A DNA stretch of 43,818 nt, taken from Oscillospiraceae bacterium. GTDB lineage: Bacteria; Bacillota; Clostridia; Oscillospirales; Oscillospiraceae. The translations under genes and the position numbers were made by a program. The notes under the pieces were generated by a model, which was given only the letters and a program-made list of their open reading frames with translations, had not been told where the DNA came from and did no database searches. The stretch is taken from assembly GCA_022800525.1 (NCBI GenBank), contig JAAWQM010000022.1, positions 1 to 43,818 on the forward strand. Reading direction: 5' to 3'. This document shows positions 31,099 through 39,413 of the stretch, in pieces (the first letter of the stretch is position 1; the number at the start of each line of letters is the position of its first letter).

Positions 31099-32385
31099 AT
31101 GATCCAGCCGATCGACGTCAACTACGGCAGTCTGACCCGCTATGATACCACCCAGCCGCCCCTGCGGCAGAGGAAAATATTCACTGCCATTCTCCGCGCC
31201 CTCTGCGGCGTGAGCATGACGGGTCAGGAATATAAAATTGAAAAGACCAATATGGAAAACCTCAAGCCCCCCTACATCCTCCTCAGCAACCACATGTACT
31301 TCGTAGACTTCCAGCTCTGCTCCATCGCCACGTGGCCCCACTCCGTCAATAACATCGCCACCATCGACGGCTATTACCGCCGCCCGTTTATCATGGAATG
31401 GCTGGGCTGCCTGTGCAAGCGGAAGTTCACTACCGACATGACGCTCCTCCGCTCTGCCAAAAAAGTCCTCCACGACTATGGAGATATCCTCTGCATGTAT
31501 CCCGAGGCCCGCTACTCCCCTATCGGCACTACCGCCATCCTCCCCGACTCCCTGGGCAAACTGGTAAAAATGCAGAAGGTCCCTGTGGTCGTTCTGCTCC
31601 ACCACGGCAATTATCTCCATACTCCCTTCTGGAACTACCGCAAGCCTCGGAAGGTCCCCCTCTATACCACCATGACGCAGGTGCTCACCGCCCAGGAGGT
31701 GGAGGAGAAATCCACCTCCGAAATCAACCAAATCATCCGTCAGGCCATGGACTACGACGAGTACCGCTGGCAGCGCGAGCAGAACCTCCACATCACCGAG
31801 CCCTTCCGGGCGGAGGGGCTCCACAAGGTCCTATACCAGTGCCCCCGCTGCCTCACCGAATCCCGGATGGAGAGCAAGGGGACTGTTCTGCGCTGTGCCG
31901 CCTGCGGCCGGGAGTGGGAAATGGACGAGCTGGGAGTCCTCCACGCCAGGGAGGGCGAAACGGAATTCCCCCACATCCCCGACTGGTTCGAGTGGGAGCG
32001 CGCCCAGGTCCGCGCCCAATTGGAGGCGGGGGACTATCATTTTGAGGACGAGGTGGAGGTCTTCTCCCTGCCCAACGCCTGGCGGTTCCAGAAGCTGGGG
32101 AAAGCCATACTGATTCACGACATGGAGCACGGCTTCATCGTGGAGGGCGAGCACAACGGCCAGCCCTACCGCATCCACCGCCCGCCCCTTGGGATGTACG
32201 GCCTGCATATCGAATACGACTACTGCTACGTCCGCCCGGAGGACTGCGTGGACATCTCCACCGACAACGACAGCCTCTACTGCTATCCCACAAAGCGGAA
32301 TGTGGTGACGAAGCTGGCCTTCGCTACGGAGGAGCTGTATAAGCTCAAGCGGACGGAAAAAAGGGCGGCCCGCCAGGGGAATTAA
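31099..32385 (+). CDS. Lysophospholipid-acyltransferase-like protein with zinc ribbon
   Basis: A 428-residue protein. The N-terminal half (about 50-230) is an LPLAT/PlsC-type domain: SNHMYFVD carries the catalytic NHx4D-like motif and MYPEARYSPIGT occupies the place of the substrate-binding EGTRS block. There follows a zinc ribbon (CPRC and CAAC, about 250-275) and about 150 C-terminal residues of beta-rich sequence with no family I know. It would acylate a lysophospholipid or glycolipid at the membrane. The fusion is unusual for PlsC. AGGAGGGAG precedes ATG 31099. Confidence 0.8.
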   Translation: MIQPIDVNYGSLTRYDTTQPPLRQRKIFTAILRALCGVSMTGQEYKIEKTNMENLKPPYILLSNHMYFVDFQLCSIATWPHSVNNIATIDGYYRRPFIMEWLGCLCKRKFTTDMTLLRSAKKVLHDYGDILCMYPEARYSPIGTTAILPDSLGKLVKMQKVPVVVLLHHGNYLHTPFWNYRKPRKVPLYTTMTQVLTAQEVEEKSTSEINQIIRQAMDYDEYRWQREQNLHITEPFRAEGLHKVLYQCPRCLTESRMESKGTVLRCAACGREWEMDELGVLHAREGETEFPHIPDWFEWERAQVRAQLEAGDYHFEDEVEVFSLPNAWRFQKLGKAILIHDMEHGFIVEGEHNGQPYRIHRPPLGMYGLHIEYDYCYVRPEDCVDISTDNDSLYCYPTKRNVVTKLAFATEELYKLKRTEKRAARQGN

Positions 32386-32386
32386 C

Positions 32387-32432
32387 CAAAGGAAAGCGCC
32401 CACTTTCTTGCGAAAGTGGGCGCTTTCCTTTG
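32387..32432. terminator. Long hairpin terminator, 21-bp stem
   Basis: Perfect arms 32387-32407 and 32412-32432 with a 4-base loop. The T-rich 3' arm (CTTTCCTTTG) partly serves as the U-tract. Confidence 0.75.
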
Positions 32433-32482
32433 ATGGAGAAGATTGAGGAAAAACGATACAACAGTTTAGGTTTCTCTCCTAA

Positions 32483-32638
32483 ACTAACTATATTTTAGCA
32501 GTTTGAAGGGCGTTTTGTCAATGTTAATTGTGACTAAAATATTAGCTTCATTTAACTCCTCATCGTCATATTTGCCAAAAAATACTGGATAATTTTGGCT
32601 AAAAAGGCAATTCGAAAGGATTTGACCATTCTGAACGG
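32483..32638 (-). pseudogene. Remnant of the 3' end of an AT-rich gene
   Basis: One minus-strand frame stays open for about 50 codons and ends in TAG (32483-32485). It reads like real protein (FGKYDDEELNEANILVTINI, then DKTPFKLLKYS). It has no start codon and stops abruptly next to the nagA terminus, so it is probably the tail of a gene lost by deletion. The family is unrecognised. Confidence 0.35.
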
Positions 32639-32644
32639 ACAGTG

Positions 32645-33742
32645 CTAAATCCGCTGTCCATCCACGAATACGGCTTTCAGCTCCAGATGCTGGTCCAGCA
32701 ACAGCAGGTCGGCGGGCTTATCAATCATGATCTCTCCTGCGCTCAGGGCAGCGGCCTGCGCAGGCGCGGTGGAGGCGGCGTAGACCGCGGCCTCCAGAGG
32801 CAGGCCGAAACAGACTACATTCCGCATCGCGTCCAGCAGGGAGATGGAGGATCCAGCCAGGGTGCCGTCCAGCAGGGTAGCCTTGTGGTCCTTGACCACA
32901 ATAGGCTGGCCGCCCAGCTCATAGCTGCCGTCAGGCATCCCCGCGCAGCGCAGGGAGTCGGAGACCAGATTCAGCTTCTTTCCAAAAAGCTGGTAGGTGG
33001 CCCGGATGACGGCGGGATGGATGTGCAGCCCGTCGCAGATCAGCTCCACGCTTGCGCCCGCGTCGAAGGCCGCGCCAATGACGCCGGGGGCGCGGTGCTG
33101 GAAGGGGGGCATCCCATTATAAAGATGGGTCGCGTGGCTGGCCCCGGCCTGGAACCCGGCCATGGCCGTGTCGTAATCTGCCGTGGTATGCCCCAGGGAG
33201 ACGGCGCAGATCCCGGAGACCTCCCGGATGAAGGGCAGCGCCCCTTCCTCCTCGCAGGCCACCGTCACCATCTTCACCTGCCCGCCGCTGGCCTCATTGA
33301 GGCGGTGGAAGAGGGCGGCGTCGGGCTTGTGCAGGTTTTCCGCCGCCTGCGCGCCCCGTTTGGCGTAGCTGAGGAACGGCCCCTCCAGATGGATCCCGGC
33401 GCACTTCGCCCCGCCCGTGGGCTTGAAATCCCGGATGGCGTTCATGGCGGGGATCAGCGTCTCCTCCTTGAGCGTCATGGTGGTGGCCAGATAACTGGTC
33501 ACGCCGTGGGCGGCATAGTAGTCCGCCAGGGGCTGCAGGCCCTCGGGCTTGCCATCGGAGAAATCCTCGCCCACAGCCCCGTGGGTGTGGATATCCACCA
33601 GACCGGGAATGACATAGCCGCCCTCCGCGTCGATATCGGCGGGACCGTCAATCTTCCCGATGGCAGTAACGGTCCGGCCAAACTGAATGTCCGCACTCAT
33701 AAAGGACCTGTCAACAAATACTTTTGCGTTTTTTATCAGCAT
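32645..33742 (-). CDS. nagA: N-acetylglucosamine-6-phosphate deacetylase
   Basis: A 365-residue amidohydrolase that removes acetate from GlcNAc-6-phosphate in the cytoplasm. VIPGLVDIHTHG is the first metal-binding segment, AGIHLEGPFLS the second; SLGHTTADYDTA and SHATHLYNGMPPF carry His residues, and the catalytic Asp is in VSDSLRCAGM. Length is usual. It is the last gene of an operon starting with the ROK-like kinase. NagB, which normally acts next, is not in the window. Confidence 0.93.
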   Translation of the reverse strand: MLIKNAKVFVDRSFMSADIQFGRTVTAIGKIDGPADIDAEGGYVIPGLVDIHTHGAVGEDFSDGKPEGLQPLADYYAAHGVTSYLATTMTLKEETLIPAMNAIRDFKPTGGAKCAGIHLEGPFLSYAKRGAQAAENLHKPDAALFHRLNEASGGQVKMVTVACEEEGALPFIREVSGICAVSLGHTTADYDTAMAGFQAGASHATHLYNGMPPFQHRAPGVIGAAFDAGASVELICDGLHIHPAVIRATYQLFGKKLNLVSDSLRCAGMPDGSYELGGQPIVVKDHKATLLDGTLAGSSISLLDAMRNVVCFGLPLEAAVYAASTAPAQAAALSAGEIMIDKPADLLLLDQHLELKAVFVDGQRI

Positions 33743-33780
33743 AGAACGATCTCCTCACTTGAAATAGATTTTGCCATATG

Positions 33781-34242
33781 CTATCTTGTCCGCCTTTTGT
33801 ACAGGACGATCTCCGCATCGGCCCCGCCCTCGCCATATTCGCTGACCAGAAGGGAATCCTCGTCCGCGATGATACCGCAGCACCGTGAGCTGCCCTTTTT
33901 TTCAATCTGGTTGCCAAGATAAATCTTCTCATCCTCCAGCAGCCGTACAACCTGACCGTTGGGGAGGGCGTACGCCAGATTGACGAAGGAGCCCGGCAGC
34001 GCATTGAGGTCCGTGACCTCCGCCATGTCTTCAATGCCCAGGGCGTTGAATTCCGCAATCAGCGGCCCTTTGAGCTTACACGCCGGGCCGCACGCCCCGC
34101 AGCGCTCCTATCCTCCGCTCCGGCAGCAGGCCGCGATGACGCATTCCCGCCCGAAGGGTCTGCCGCCGCTCTCCCGGCACCCGCCGCAGGCGTCCTTGGA
34201 CGGACACTGGGTGCACTCCGCGCCGCACATGGATTCCAGCAT
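33781..34242 (-). pseudogene. DUF3795-like Cys-rich gene interrupted by an in-frame TAG
   Basis: From ATG 34242 (AAGGAGG upstream) a frame reads a Cys-rich start, MCGAECTQCPSKDACGGC, through codon 44, meets TAG at codon 45 (34108-34110), and then continues as clean coding sequence to 33781. The downstream part begins ERCGACGPACKLKGPLIAEF and includes LPGSFVNLAYALPNGQVVRL. Both halves together look like one DUF3795-type protein of about 153 residues. TAG ends several normal genes here, so it should stop translation. A shorter product from ATG 34026 (81 residues) is possible but lacks the Cys cluster. It lies between kinase and nagA in one operon. Confidence 0.75.
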
Positions 34243-34253
34243 GGCGCGCCTCC

Positions 34254-35636
34254 TTATTTTCTGCCCTCTGGCAGGCTGGCGGCGGCCATGGACTGTCCAA
34301 CCCTCCGGAACTTCTCGTCCGGCAGCTCCGCCTTGAACTTTCCAGCGGTCTCCGGATACTCCTCTGCCAGAACCTTCTGGGCGGTGGCAAGGAGCAGGTC
34401 CCCGCCCTTGCCGCTCATCACGCGGCCCAGCAGCAGCACATGGCAGCAGCCATACAGCTGGTAATAGTATGCCAGCGTGTGGCCCAAATACACGCCAATG
34501 GACTCATAGACCTTTGCGGCGGCCTCGCTGCCCTCCTCCATGAGCTTCTGGACAACCTTCAATTTCTCGGCGGGAGAGGCGTTTTCATCCAGCGCAATCC
34601 CCGCGCGGGGGGCCAGCTTGATGACGCCGTCCTGGGAGAAGTACTTGACGCCGCAGCCGATGTCGCCGCTCCACTCGTCCCGCATGGCGCCGGGCTGGGC
34701 GTCCACGGGCACGAAGGCCAGCTCGTTCAGCCACCCGGTGATGCGGCCCTGCTCGTCCACGTAGCCCACAGCCTCGCTGGTGCCCATGGCGATGCCCAGT
34801 ACGCCGTTGTCGTTCAGGCTCATCGCGCCCGCCAGGGCGGAGACGTCGCCGTCGTTGATGACGGAGTAGGGCACGTCCCCGAAGGTATCCTGAATGGCGC
34901 GGATATAGATATCCTTCACCTTGGCGTCATAGAGGTCCTTGGGGACCTGCAAAAACAGGGAGGCGTTCATGGTGCGGTCATTGATGAACACCCCGGCGGA
35001 GCTGACGCCCACCGCGTCCACCCGGGGCATGTGTTCAGCGGCGGACTTCAGCGCCGCCACAATGCCGTCATAGTGGTAGTCCGGATCAGAATTGATCTTG
35101 GGGAACCAGACCACCTCCTCGGAATAGACCGTCTTGCCGTCGATGACCGCGGAGACCTTCCGGTCGCTGCCGCCCGCGTCGAAGCCAATCCGGCAGCCCT
35201 CCAGGTGGCCGCCCATGGACTTGGGCGCGTCCTTGGCCTCCGGGATCTTGTCCGCCAGAACGATCTCGAAGGGATGCTCAAAGACGTTGGCCATGTAGTC
35301 CCAGTCGAACTCCTGCTGGCCGCCCGCGCAGTAGACGGACCTGAGATACTCATAGACCCCTTCGTCCCCGCTGACGTAAACCTTGAAGCCGCCCTTCATC
35401 CACAGGATGGTCTTCACCAGCCGCTCGATATAGTAGTGGTCCGCCTCGGCCATCTCCGGCGTACCGTGGATGAACGTATGGCAGGAGGCCATCTGGCCGT
35501 CCGCCCGCTCCACAGCGATGCCTACCGGCTTCTTCGCGGTCTCCAGAAACGCCTGGTTGAACCGCATGATGGGGATGAATTCAGGATCCAGGGGCGGGGC
35601 ATGCTTCAGGTTTACCGTTACTCCGAATCTGTTCAT
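34254..35636 (-). CDS. ROK-like sugar kinase with extra N-terminal domain
   Basis: A 460-residue protein. The C-terminal part is an ASKHA/ROK-type kinase: the phosphate loop is IGFDAGGSDRKVSAVIDG (about 150-167), with SVINDGDVSALAGAM and LGIAMGTSEAVGYVD further on. About 145 N-terminal residues of unrecognised sequence precede it, which ordinary ROK kinases (about 300 residues) do not have. Beside nagA and opposite an N-acylglucosamine 2-epimerase, it would fit a kinase for GlcNAc or ManNAc, but the substrate is inferred from context. GGAGGAAAAACGAC precedes the start. Confidence 0.75.
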   Translation of the reverse strand: MNRFGVTVNLKHAPPLDPEFIPIMRFNQAFLETAKKPVGIAVERADGQMASCHTFIHGTPEMAEADHYYIERLVKTILWMKGGFKVYVSGDEGVYEYLRSVYCAGGQQEFDWDYMANVFEHPFEIVLADKIPEAKDAPKSMGGHLEGCRIGFDAGGSDRKVSAVIDGKTVYSEEVVWFPKINSDPDYHYDGIVAALKSAAEHMPRVDAVGVSSAGVFINDRTMNASLFLQVPKDLYDAKVKDIYIRAIQDTFGDVPYSVINDGDVSALAGAMSLNDNGVLGIAMGTSEAVGYVDEQGRITGWLNELAFVPVDAQPGAMRDEWSGDIGCGVKYFSQDGVIKLAPRAGIALDENASPAEKLKVVQKLMEEGSEAAAKVYESIGVYLGHTLAYYYQLYGCCHVLLLGRVMSGKGGDLLLATAQKVLAEEYPETAGKFKAELPDEKFRRVGQSMAAASLPEGRK

Positions 35637-35716
35637 GTCGTTTTTCCTCCAAATGCACAGGGCCGCGCCCTGCGTTAATAAACGGTTATCCCCTCCTGAA
35701 AACAGGAGCGTAGCTT

Positions 35717-35745
35717 ATTGTACCACATTTCCCATATCCTGTCAC
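35717..35745 (-). promoter_or_regulatory. Sigma-A promoter of the kinase-nagA operon
   Basis: On the minus strand: GTGACA (35740-35745), 17-base spacer, TACAAT (35717-35722). A small inverted repeat CTCCTG-AAAA-CAGGAG (35693-35708) just downstream could be an operator. Confidence 0.65.
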
Positions 35746-35782
35746 CAGCAAATAAAAATTTTTTCGAAAAACTCTGCGGCGA

Positions 35783-35811
35783 TTGAAAAATTTCCATAAA
35801 GATGGTATGAT
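35783..35811 (+). promoter_or_regulatory. Sigma-A promoter of the epimerase gene
   Basis: TTGAAA (35783-35788), 17-base spacer, TATGAT (35806-35811). It is divergent from the kinase promoter with about 40 bases between, so one regulator could control both. Confidence 0.75.
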
Positions 35812-35867
35812 ACAGAAAACTCCCCGGTCCAGCCTCCGGCTGCGGGGAAGGAAGAGAGGAAAAAGCG

Positions 35868-37070
35868 ATGGACCGACAAAAATTGATGGACACCCAGACC
35901 TGGGTGCGGGAAGAGCTGGAGCGTTCGGCCAGCTTCTGGCTGGCCCACGGCATGGACAAAGAGCACGGCGGGGTCTACACCTGCCTGGACCGGAAGGGCG
36001 AAATCTATTCCACAGACAAGAGCGTATGGATGCAGGGCCGCTGCGGCTGGATTTACGCATTCCTGTGTCATACCTACGGTGTGAAGCAGGAGTGGCTGGA
36101 GGCCAGCCGGAGCTGCCTGGATTTCATGGAAGCCCACTGCTTCAACCATGAGGCCGGGGACCGGATGTACTTCACCGTCACCGCAGAGGGCAAGCCTCTG
36201 CGCCAGCGGCGGTACTACTTCTCCGAGGCGTTCTGCGCCATCGCCAACGCGGAATACTATGGCGTGACCGGGGAGAAAGCGCGTCTGGAGCGGGCGCGGA
36301 AATGCTACGACCTCTACTGGGACCTGAGCCAGGGCAAGCCCGACCCTGTGGGCATGGGCCCCAAGACCATCCCGGAGACCCGCAGCGGCCGGGCCTTCGG
36401 CACGCCCATGATTATCCTGAACGTCACCGGCGTGATGCTGCGCACCGACCCGGAGCGCAAACCGCTCTATGAGGAGCGGGCGCAGCAGTGCGTGGACGAC
36501 ATTTTCAAGTACCACGTAAAGCCGGAGCTGAAATGCACGCTGGAGAACGTGGACGTGGACGGCACGCCCCGGCTGTACTACACTGAGGGCCGCACGGTGA
36601 ACCCCGGACACGACATCGAGGGCGTGTGGTTCCTGCTGGAGCACGCCCAGCGGACCGGGGACAAGGAGCTGGTGGGCAAAGCCGCCCAGATGTTCGACTG
36701 GGCCATTGAGGCCGGGTGGGACAAGGAGTACGGCGGGCTGCTGTACTTCACCGACTGCCTGGGCAAGCCGCCGGAGGCTTACGAGCACGACATGAAGCTG
36801 TGGTGGCCCCACAATGAGATTCTGATTGCCTCCCTGATGCTGTACCGGGACACCGGGGATGAGAAGTATCTGGAGTGGTTCTGCAAGACGGTGGATTACT
36901 GCAAGGCCCACTTCTCCGACCCGGAGTACGGCGAGTGGTACGGCTACCTCCGCCGGGACGGCCTGCCCACCATGCCCAGCACCAAGGGCAGCACCTTCAA
37001 AGGCCCCTTCCACATGCCCCGGAGCATGATCCTGGTGGACGGGATGCTCTCGGAGATTCTGGCGAAATAA
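35868..37070 (+). CDS. N-acylglucosamine 2-epimerase (AGE/RnBP family)
   Basis: A 400-residue epimerase interconverting N-acetylglucosamine and N-acetylmannosamine, with an (alpha/alpha)6 barrel. Family segments are DKSVWMQGRCGWIYAFL, RYYFSEAFCAIANAEYYG, NPGHDIEGVWFLLE with the conserved His, LWWPHNEILIASL, and KGPFHMPRSMILV with the second catalytic His. Length is that of renin-binding-protein-type AGE rather than cellobiose epimerase. It would let the cell use ManNAc from sialic acid and pass GlcNAc to kinase and NagA across the divergent promoter. Confidence 0.9.
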   Translation: MDRQKLMDTQTWVREELERSASFWLAHGMDKEHGGVYTCLDRKGEIYSTDKSVWMQGRCGWIYAFLCHTYGVKQEWLEASRSCLDFMEAHCFNHEAGDRMYFTVTAEGKPLRQRRYYFSEAFCAIANAEYYGVTGEKARLERARKCYDLYWDLSQGKPDPVGMGPKTIPETRSGRAFGTPMIILNVTGVMLRTDPERKPLYEERAQQCVDDIFKYHVKPELKCTLENVDVDGTPRLYYTEGRTVNPGHDIEGVWFLLEHAQRTGDKELVGKAAQMFDWAIEAGWDKEYGGLLYFTDCLGKPPEAYEHDMKLWWPHNEILIASLMLYRDTGDEKYLEWFCKTVDYCKAHFSDPEYGEWYGYLRRDGLPTMPSTKGSTFKGPFHMPRSMILVDGMLSEILAK

Positions 37071-37076
37071 ACGCAG

Positions 37077-37112
37077 CCCCCAGCGGTACGCAGATGTGCC
37101 GCTGGGGGTTTT
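37077..37112 (+). terminator. Terminator of the epimerase gene
   Basis: A perfect 10-bp stem CCCCCAGCGG / CCGCTGGGGG followed by TTTT. Confidence 0.85.
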
Positions 37113-37119
37113 ATGATTC

Positions 37120-37434
37120 TTACCGCTCCACCGATATTTTGATAACCTCTGCTGTATCCGCACCGTGATTCCAGATGGAGTGCGGGATCATGCCGTCAAC
37201 AAAAAACATCTCATCCTTTTTGACCACATGCGATTCCTGATCCAGAATGATCTCCACTTCCCCGTCAACGACAATAAAAATGTGGTTATCCGGGTGTGTG
37301 TGGTTCCCCGCCGGACCGCCGCCGTCCTTTTCGATATAAGCGAGCGCGCCCCAATGGATTCTGCCCATCTCGTTGAACAGCTTCTTTGCCAGAAATCCTG
37401 TGTGTCCTTCCGGCGTGATAAATGCATTTCCCAT
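37120..37434 (-). CDS. Small cupin-domain protein
   Basis: A 104-residue single-domain cupin. Motif 1 is GNHTHPDNHIFIVVDGEVE and motif 2 VDGMIPHSIWNHG, so the His/His/Glu-type metal site is nearly complete. Such proteins may be sugar-binding, isomerase-like or regulatory, and the substrate is unknown. GAGGAGAG lies before the start, 10 bases after the glycyl-tRNA synthetase gene, so it probably shares the T-box-controlled transcript. The amino-sugar genes on the other side offer an alternative context. Confidence 0.8.
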   Translation of the reverse strand: MGNAFITPEGHTGFLAKKLFNEMGRIHWGALAYIEKDGGGPAGNHTHPDNHIFIVVDGEVEIILDQESHVVKKDEMFFVDGMIPHSIWNHGADTAEVIKISVER

Positions 37435-37444
37435 CCGGCTCTCC

Positions 37445-38869
37445 TCAGTACGCCAGCCGCTCCGCCAGCCAGCCCTTCAGCTCGCTGATGGGGATGCGGA
37501 CCTGCTTCATGCTGTCCCGCTCGCGGATGGTGACGCAGTTGTCAGCGGGGGTTTTGTCATCGCCCACGGTCTCGAAATCGACAGTGATGCAGAACGGGGT
37601 GCCCACCTCGTCCTGACGGCGGTAACGCTTGCCGATGGAACCGGTGTCGTCGAAGTCGATCATCCAGTCCTTGCTGAGTTCCGCCTGAATCTCCCGCGCC
37701 TTATCGCCCAGCTTCTTGCTCAGGGGCAGCACGGCGGCCTTGAAGGGAGCCAGGGCCGGGTGCAGGCGCAGGACGGTACGCACGTCGTTTTTCTCCGCGT
37801 CCACGACCTCCTCGTCGTAAGCGTTGCACAGGAACGCCAGCAGCATCCGCTCCACGCCCAGGGATGGTTCGATGACATAGGGGATATAGTGCTCGTTTTT
37901 CTCCTGATCGTAGTAAGTTAAATCCTTGCCGGAGGTGGTCTGATGGGCGTTCAGGTCGAAATTGGTGCGGCTGGCCACGCCCCACAGCTCGCCCCATTCG
38001 GTGAAGGGGAAAGCGAACTCGAAGTCGGTGGTAGCGTTGGAGTAATGGCTCAGCTCCTCGGGGTCGTGGTCCCGCAGGCGCAGATTTTCCTCCTGGATGC
38101 CCAGGTCCAGCAGCCACTGGTGGCAGAAGTTTTTCCAGTAGGCGAACCACTCCAGCTCCGTGCCGGGCTGGCAGAAGAACTCCAGCTCCATCTGCTCGAA
38201 CTCGCGGGTGCGGAAGATGAAGTTGCCCGGGGTGATCTCATTGCGGAAGCTCTTGCCGATCTGGCACACGCCGAAGGGCAGCTTCCGCCGGGTGGAGCGC
38301 TGGACGTTGAGGAAGTTGGTAAAGATGCCCTGCGCGGTCTCCGGACGGAGGTAAACGGTATTTTTCGCGTCCTCGGTAACGCCCTGGAAGGTTTTGAACA
38401 TCAGGTTGAACTTACGGATATCGGTAAAATTGTGCTTGCCGCAGGAGGGGCAGGGGATGTTGTGCTCCTCAATGAAGTCCTTCATCTCATCCTGAGAGAA
38501 AGCGTCCACGGGCCTGGGCAGCGCGAAACTGTTTTCAGCGGCCCAGTCCTCGATGATCTTGTCGGCGCGGAAGCGCTCCTTGCACTCCTTGCAGTCCATG
38601 AGGGGGTCGGAGAACCCGCCCACGTGGCCGGAGGCCACCCAAACCTGGGGATTCATGAGGATGGCGGCGTCCAGGCCCACGTTGTAGGGGTTCTCCTGGA
38701 CGAATTTCTTCCACCACGCCTTTTTGACGTTGTTTTTCAGTTCCACGCCCAGGGGACCGTAGTCCCAGGTATTGGCCAGTCCGCCGTAGATTTCGCTTCC
38801 GGCGAAGATGAAGCCCCGCCCTTTGCACAGGGCGACGATTTTCTCCATAGACTTTTCGGTGTTTTTCAT
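37445..38869 (-). CDS. glyS: Glycyl-tRNA synthetase, single-chain alpha2 type
   Basis: A 474-residue class II synthetase that charges tRNA-Gly. Recognised segments are [82 protein letters not shown] and, near the end, [11 protein letters not shown] (motif 3). A Cys pattern CKEC..CPSC supplies a zinc site. The C-terminal anticodon-binding domain is complete. Start 38869 follows AAGGAGC by 8 bases; upstream codons in frame are T-box leader. Confidence 0.96.
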   Translation of the reverse strand: MKNTEKSMEKIVALCKGRGFIFAGSEIYGGLANTWDYGPLGVELKNNVKKAWWKKFVQENPYNVGLDAAILMNPQVWVASGHVGGFSDPLMDCKECKERFRADKIIEDWAAENSFALPRPVDAFSQDEMKDFIEEHNIPCPSCGKHNFTDIRKFNLMFKTFQGVTEDAKNTVYLRPETAQGIFTNFLNVQRSTRRKLPFGVCQIGKSFRNEITPGNFIFRTREFEQMELEFFCQPGTELEWFAYWKNFCHQWLLDLGIQEENLRLRDHDPEELSHYSNATTDFEFAFPFTEWGELWGVASRTNFDLNAHQTTSGKDLTYYDQEKNEHYIPYVIEPSLGVERMLLAFLCNAYDEEVVDAEKNDVRTVLRLHPALAPFKAAVLPLSKKLGDKAREIQAELSKDWMIDFDDTGSIGKRYRRQDEVGTPFCITVDFETVGDDKTPADNCVTIRERDSMKQVRIPISELKGWLAERLAY

Positions 38870-38915
38870 GATGATAAGCTCCTTCTTTTCAATAGAATTG
38901 TTGGCGGAAGGGGCG

Positions 38916-39144
38916 AAAAAACGCCCCAAGCCAACCGGCTCAGGGCGAACAAAGTTGTCCGTGGTTCCACCTGAATTCGGGCCTTCTGGCCCGCACTCTT
39001 TGTCCATAACGGGGACAGCCGGCGGGGCATTGCCTCCCCGCGGCTCCGGGACGCCTTCCTCTCCGCGCGGTCCGAGGACTTGCACCAACCGTCCCTTCTC
39101 TGATGACCGGCCCGGAAAATACTTTTTCCCTTCAAAGCCTGTTG
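38916..39144 (-). promoter_or_regulatory. T-box riboswitch of glyS
   Basis: On the minus strand the leader contains AGGTGGAACCACGG (38960-38973), the T-box sequence that pairs with the tRNA acceptor end. A long stem I region lies upstream (about 39010-39110), and an intrinsic terminator (CGCCCTGAGCC / GGCTTGGGGCG then TTTTTT, 38916-38947) lies downstream. Uncharged tRNA-Gly would stabilise the antiterminator and switch glyS on. The specifier is presumed to be a Gly codon (a GGC lies near 39056), but I could not fold stem I to prove it. Confidence 0.9.
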
Positions 39145-39150
39145 AGTGGT

Positions 39151-39178
39151 ATTGTACCATGTTTTTGCGTTCTGTCAA
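39151..39178 (-). promoter_or_regulatory. Sigma-A promoter of glyS
   Basis: On the minus strand: perfect TTGACA (39173-39178), 16-base spacer, TACAAT (39151-39156). The T-box leader begins just after. Confidence 0.85.
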
Positions 39179-39228
39179 GGGGGAATTTTTCTTTTCCACC
39201 CTTGCCGCCACGATGGCGGCGGGGCATT

Positions 39229-39413
39229 CTTTTCCCTCGTGGGAAAAGAACCAAAAGCACGCTCAAGGGGGGTGGCCCCCCTTGAGAATCCCCTGAACTA
39301 CGGGGGTATTTATTTTTTCCTCCGACGATACCCTGGTTGGCCCTGACTTTATACCTTCGTTGGCGCGCCAGTCTTCTGCGTCTGCCCACTGGTTCTATCG
39401 GTGGCGGGTCGCT
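39229..39413. repeat. Dispersed repeat, copy B
   Basis: Related to 29139-29310. The first hairpin keeps both arms (CTTTTCCC / GGGAAAAG) while the loop changes from GCAA to TCGT. The second stem (CTCAAGGGGG / CCCCCTTGAG) is kept with a longer middle. Conserved pairing with altered loops argues for selection on structure or recent common origin. Confidence 0.75.

Noticed and set aside
33711-34058. 115-codon minus-strand frame overlapping the DUF3795-like gene
   Set aside because: Arg/Ser-rich shadow in another frame without ribosome site; the split DUF3795-like frame explains the region.
33781-34242. TAG at codon 45 as a pyrrolysine or recoded codon
   Set aside because: TAG ends the portal, gp25, baseplate J, xdhA and nagA genes in this window, so it is an ordinary stop here, and no Pyl genes are seen.
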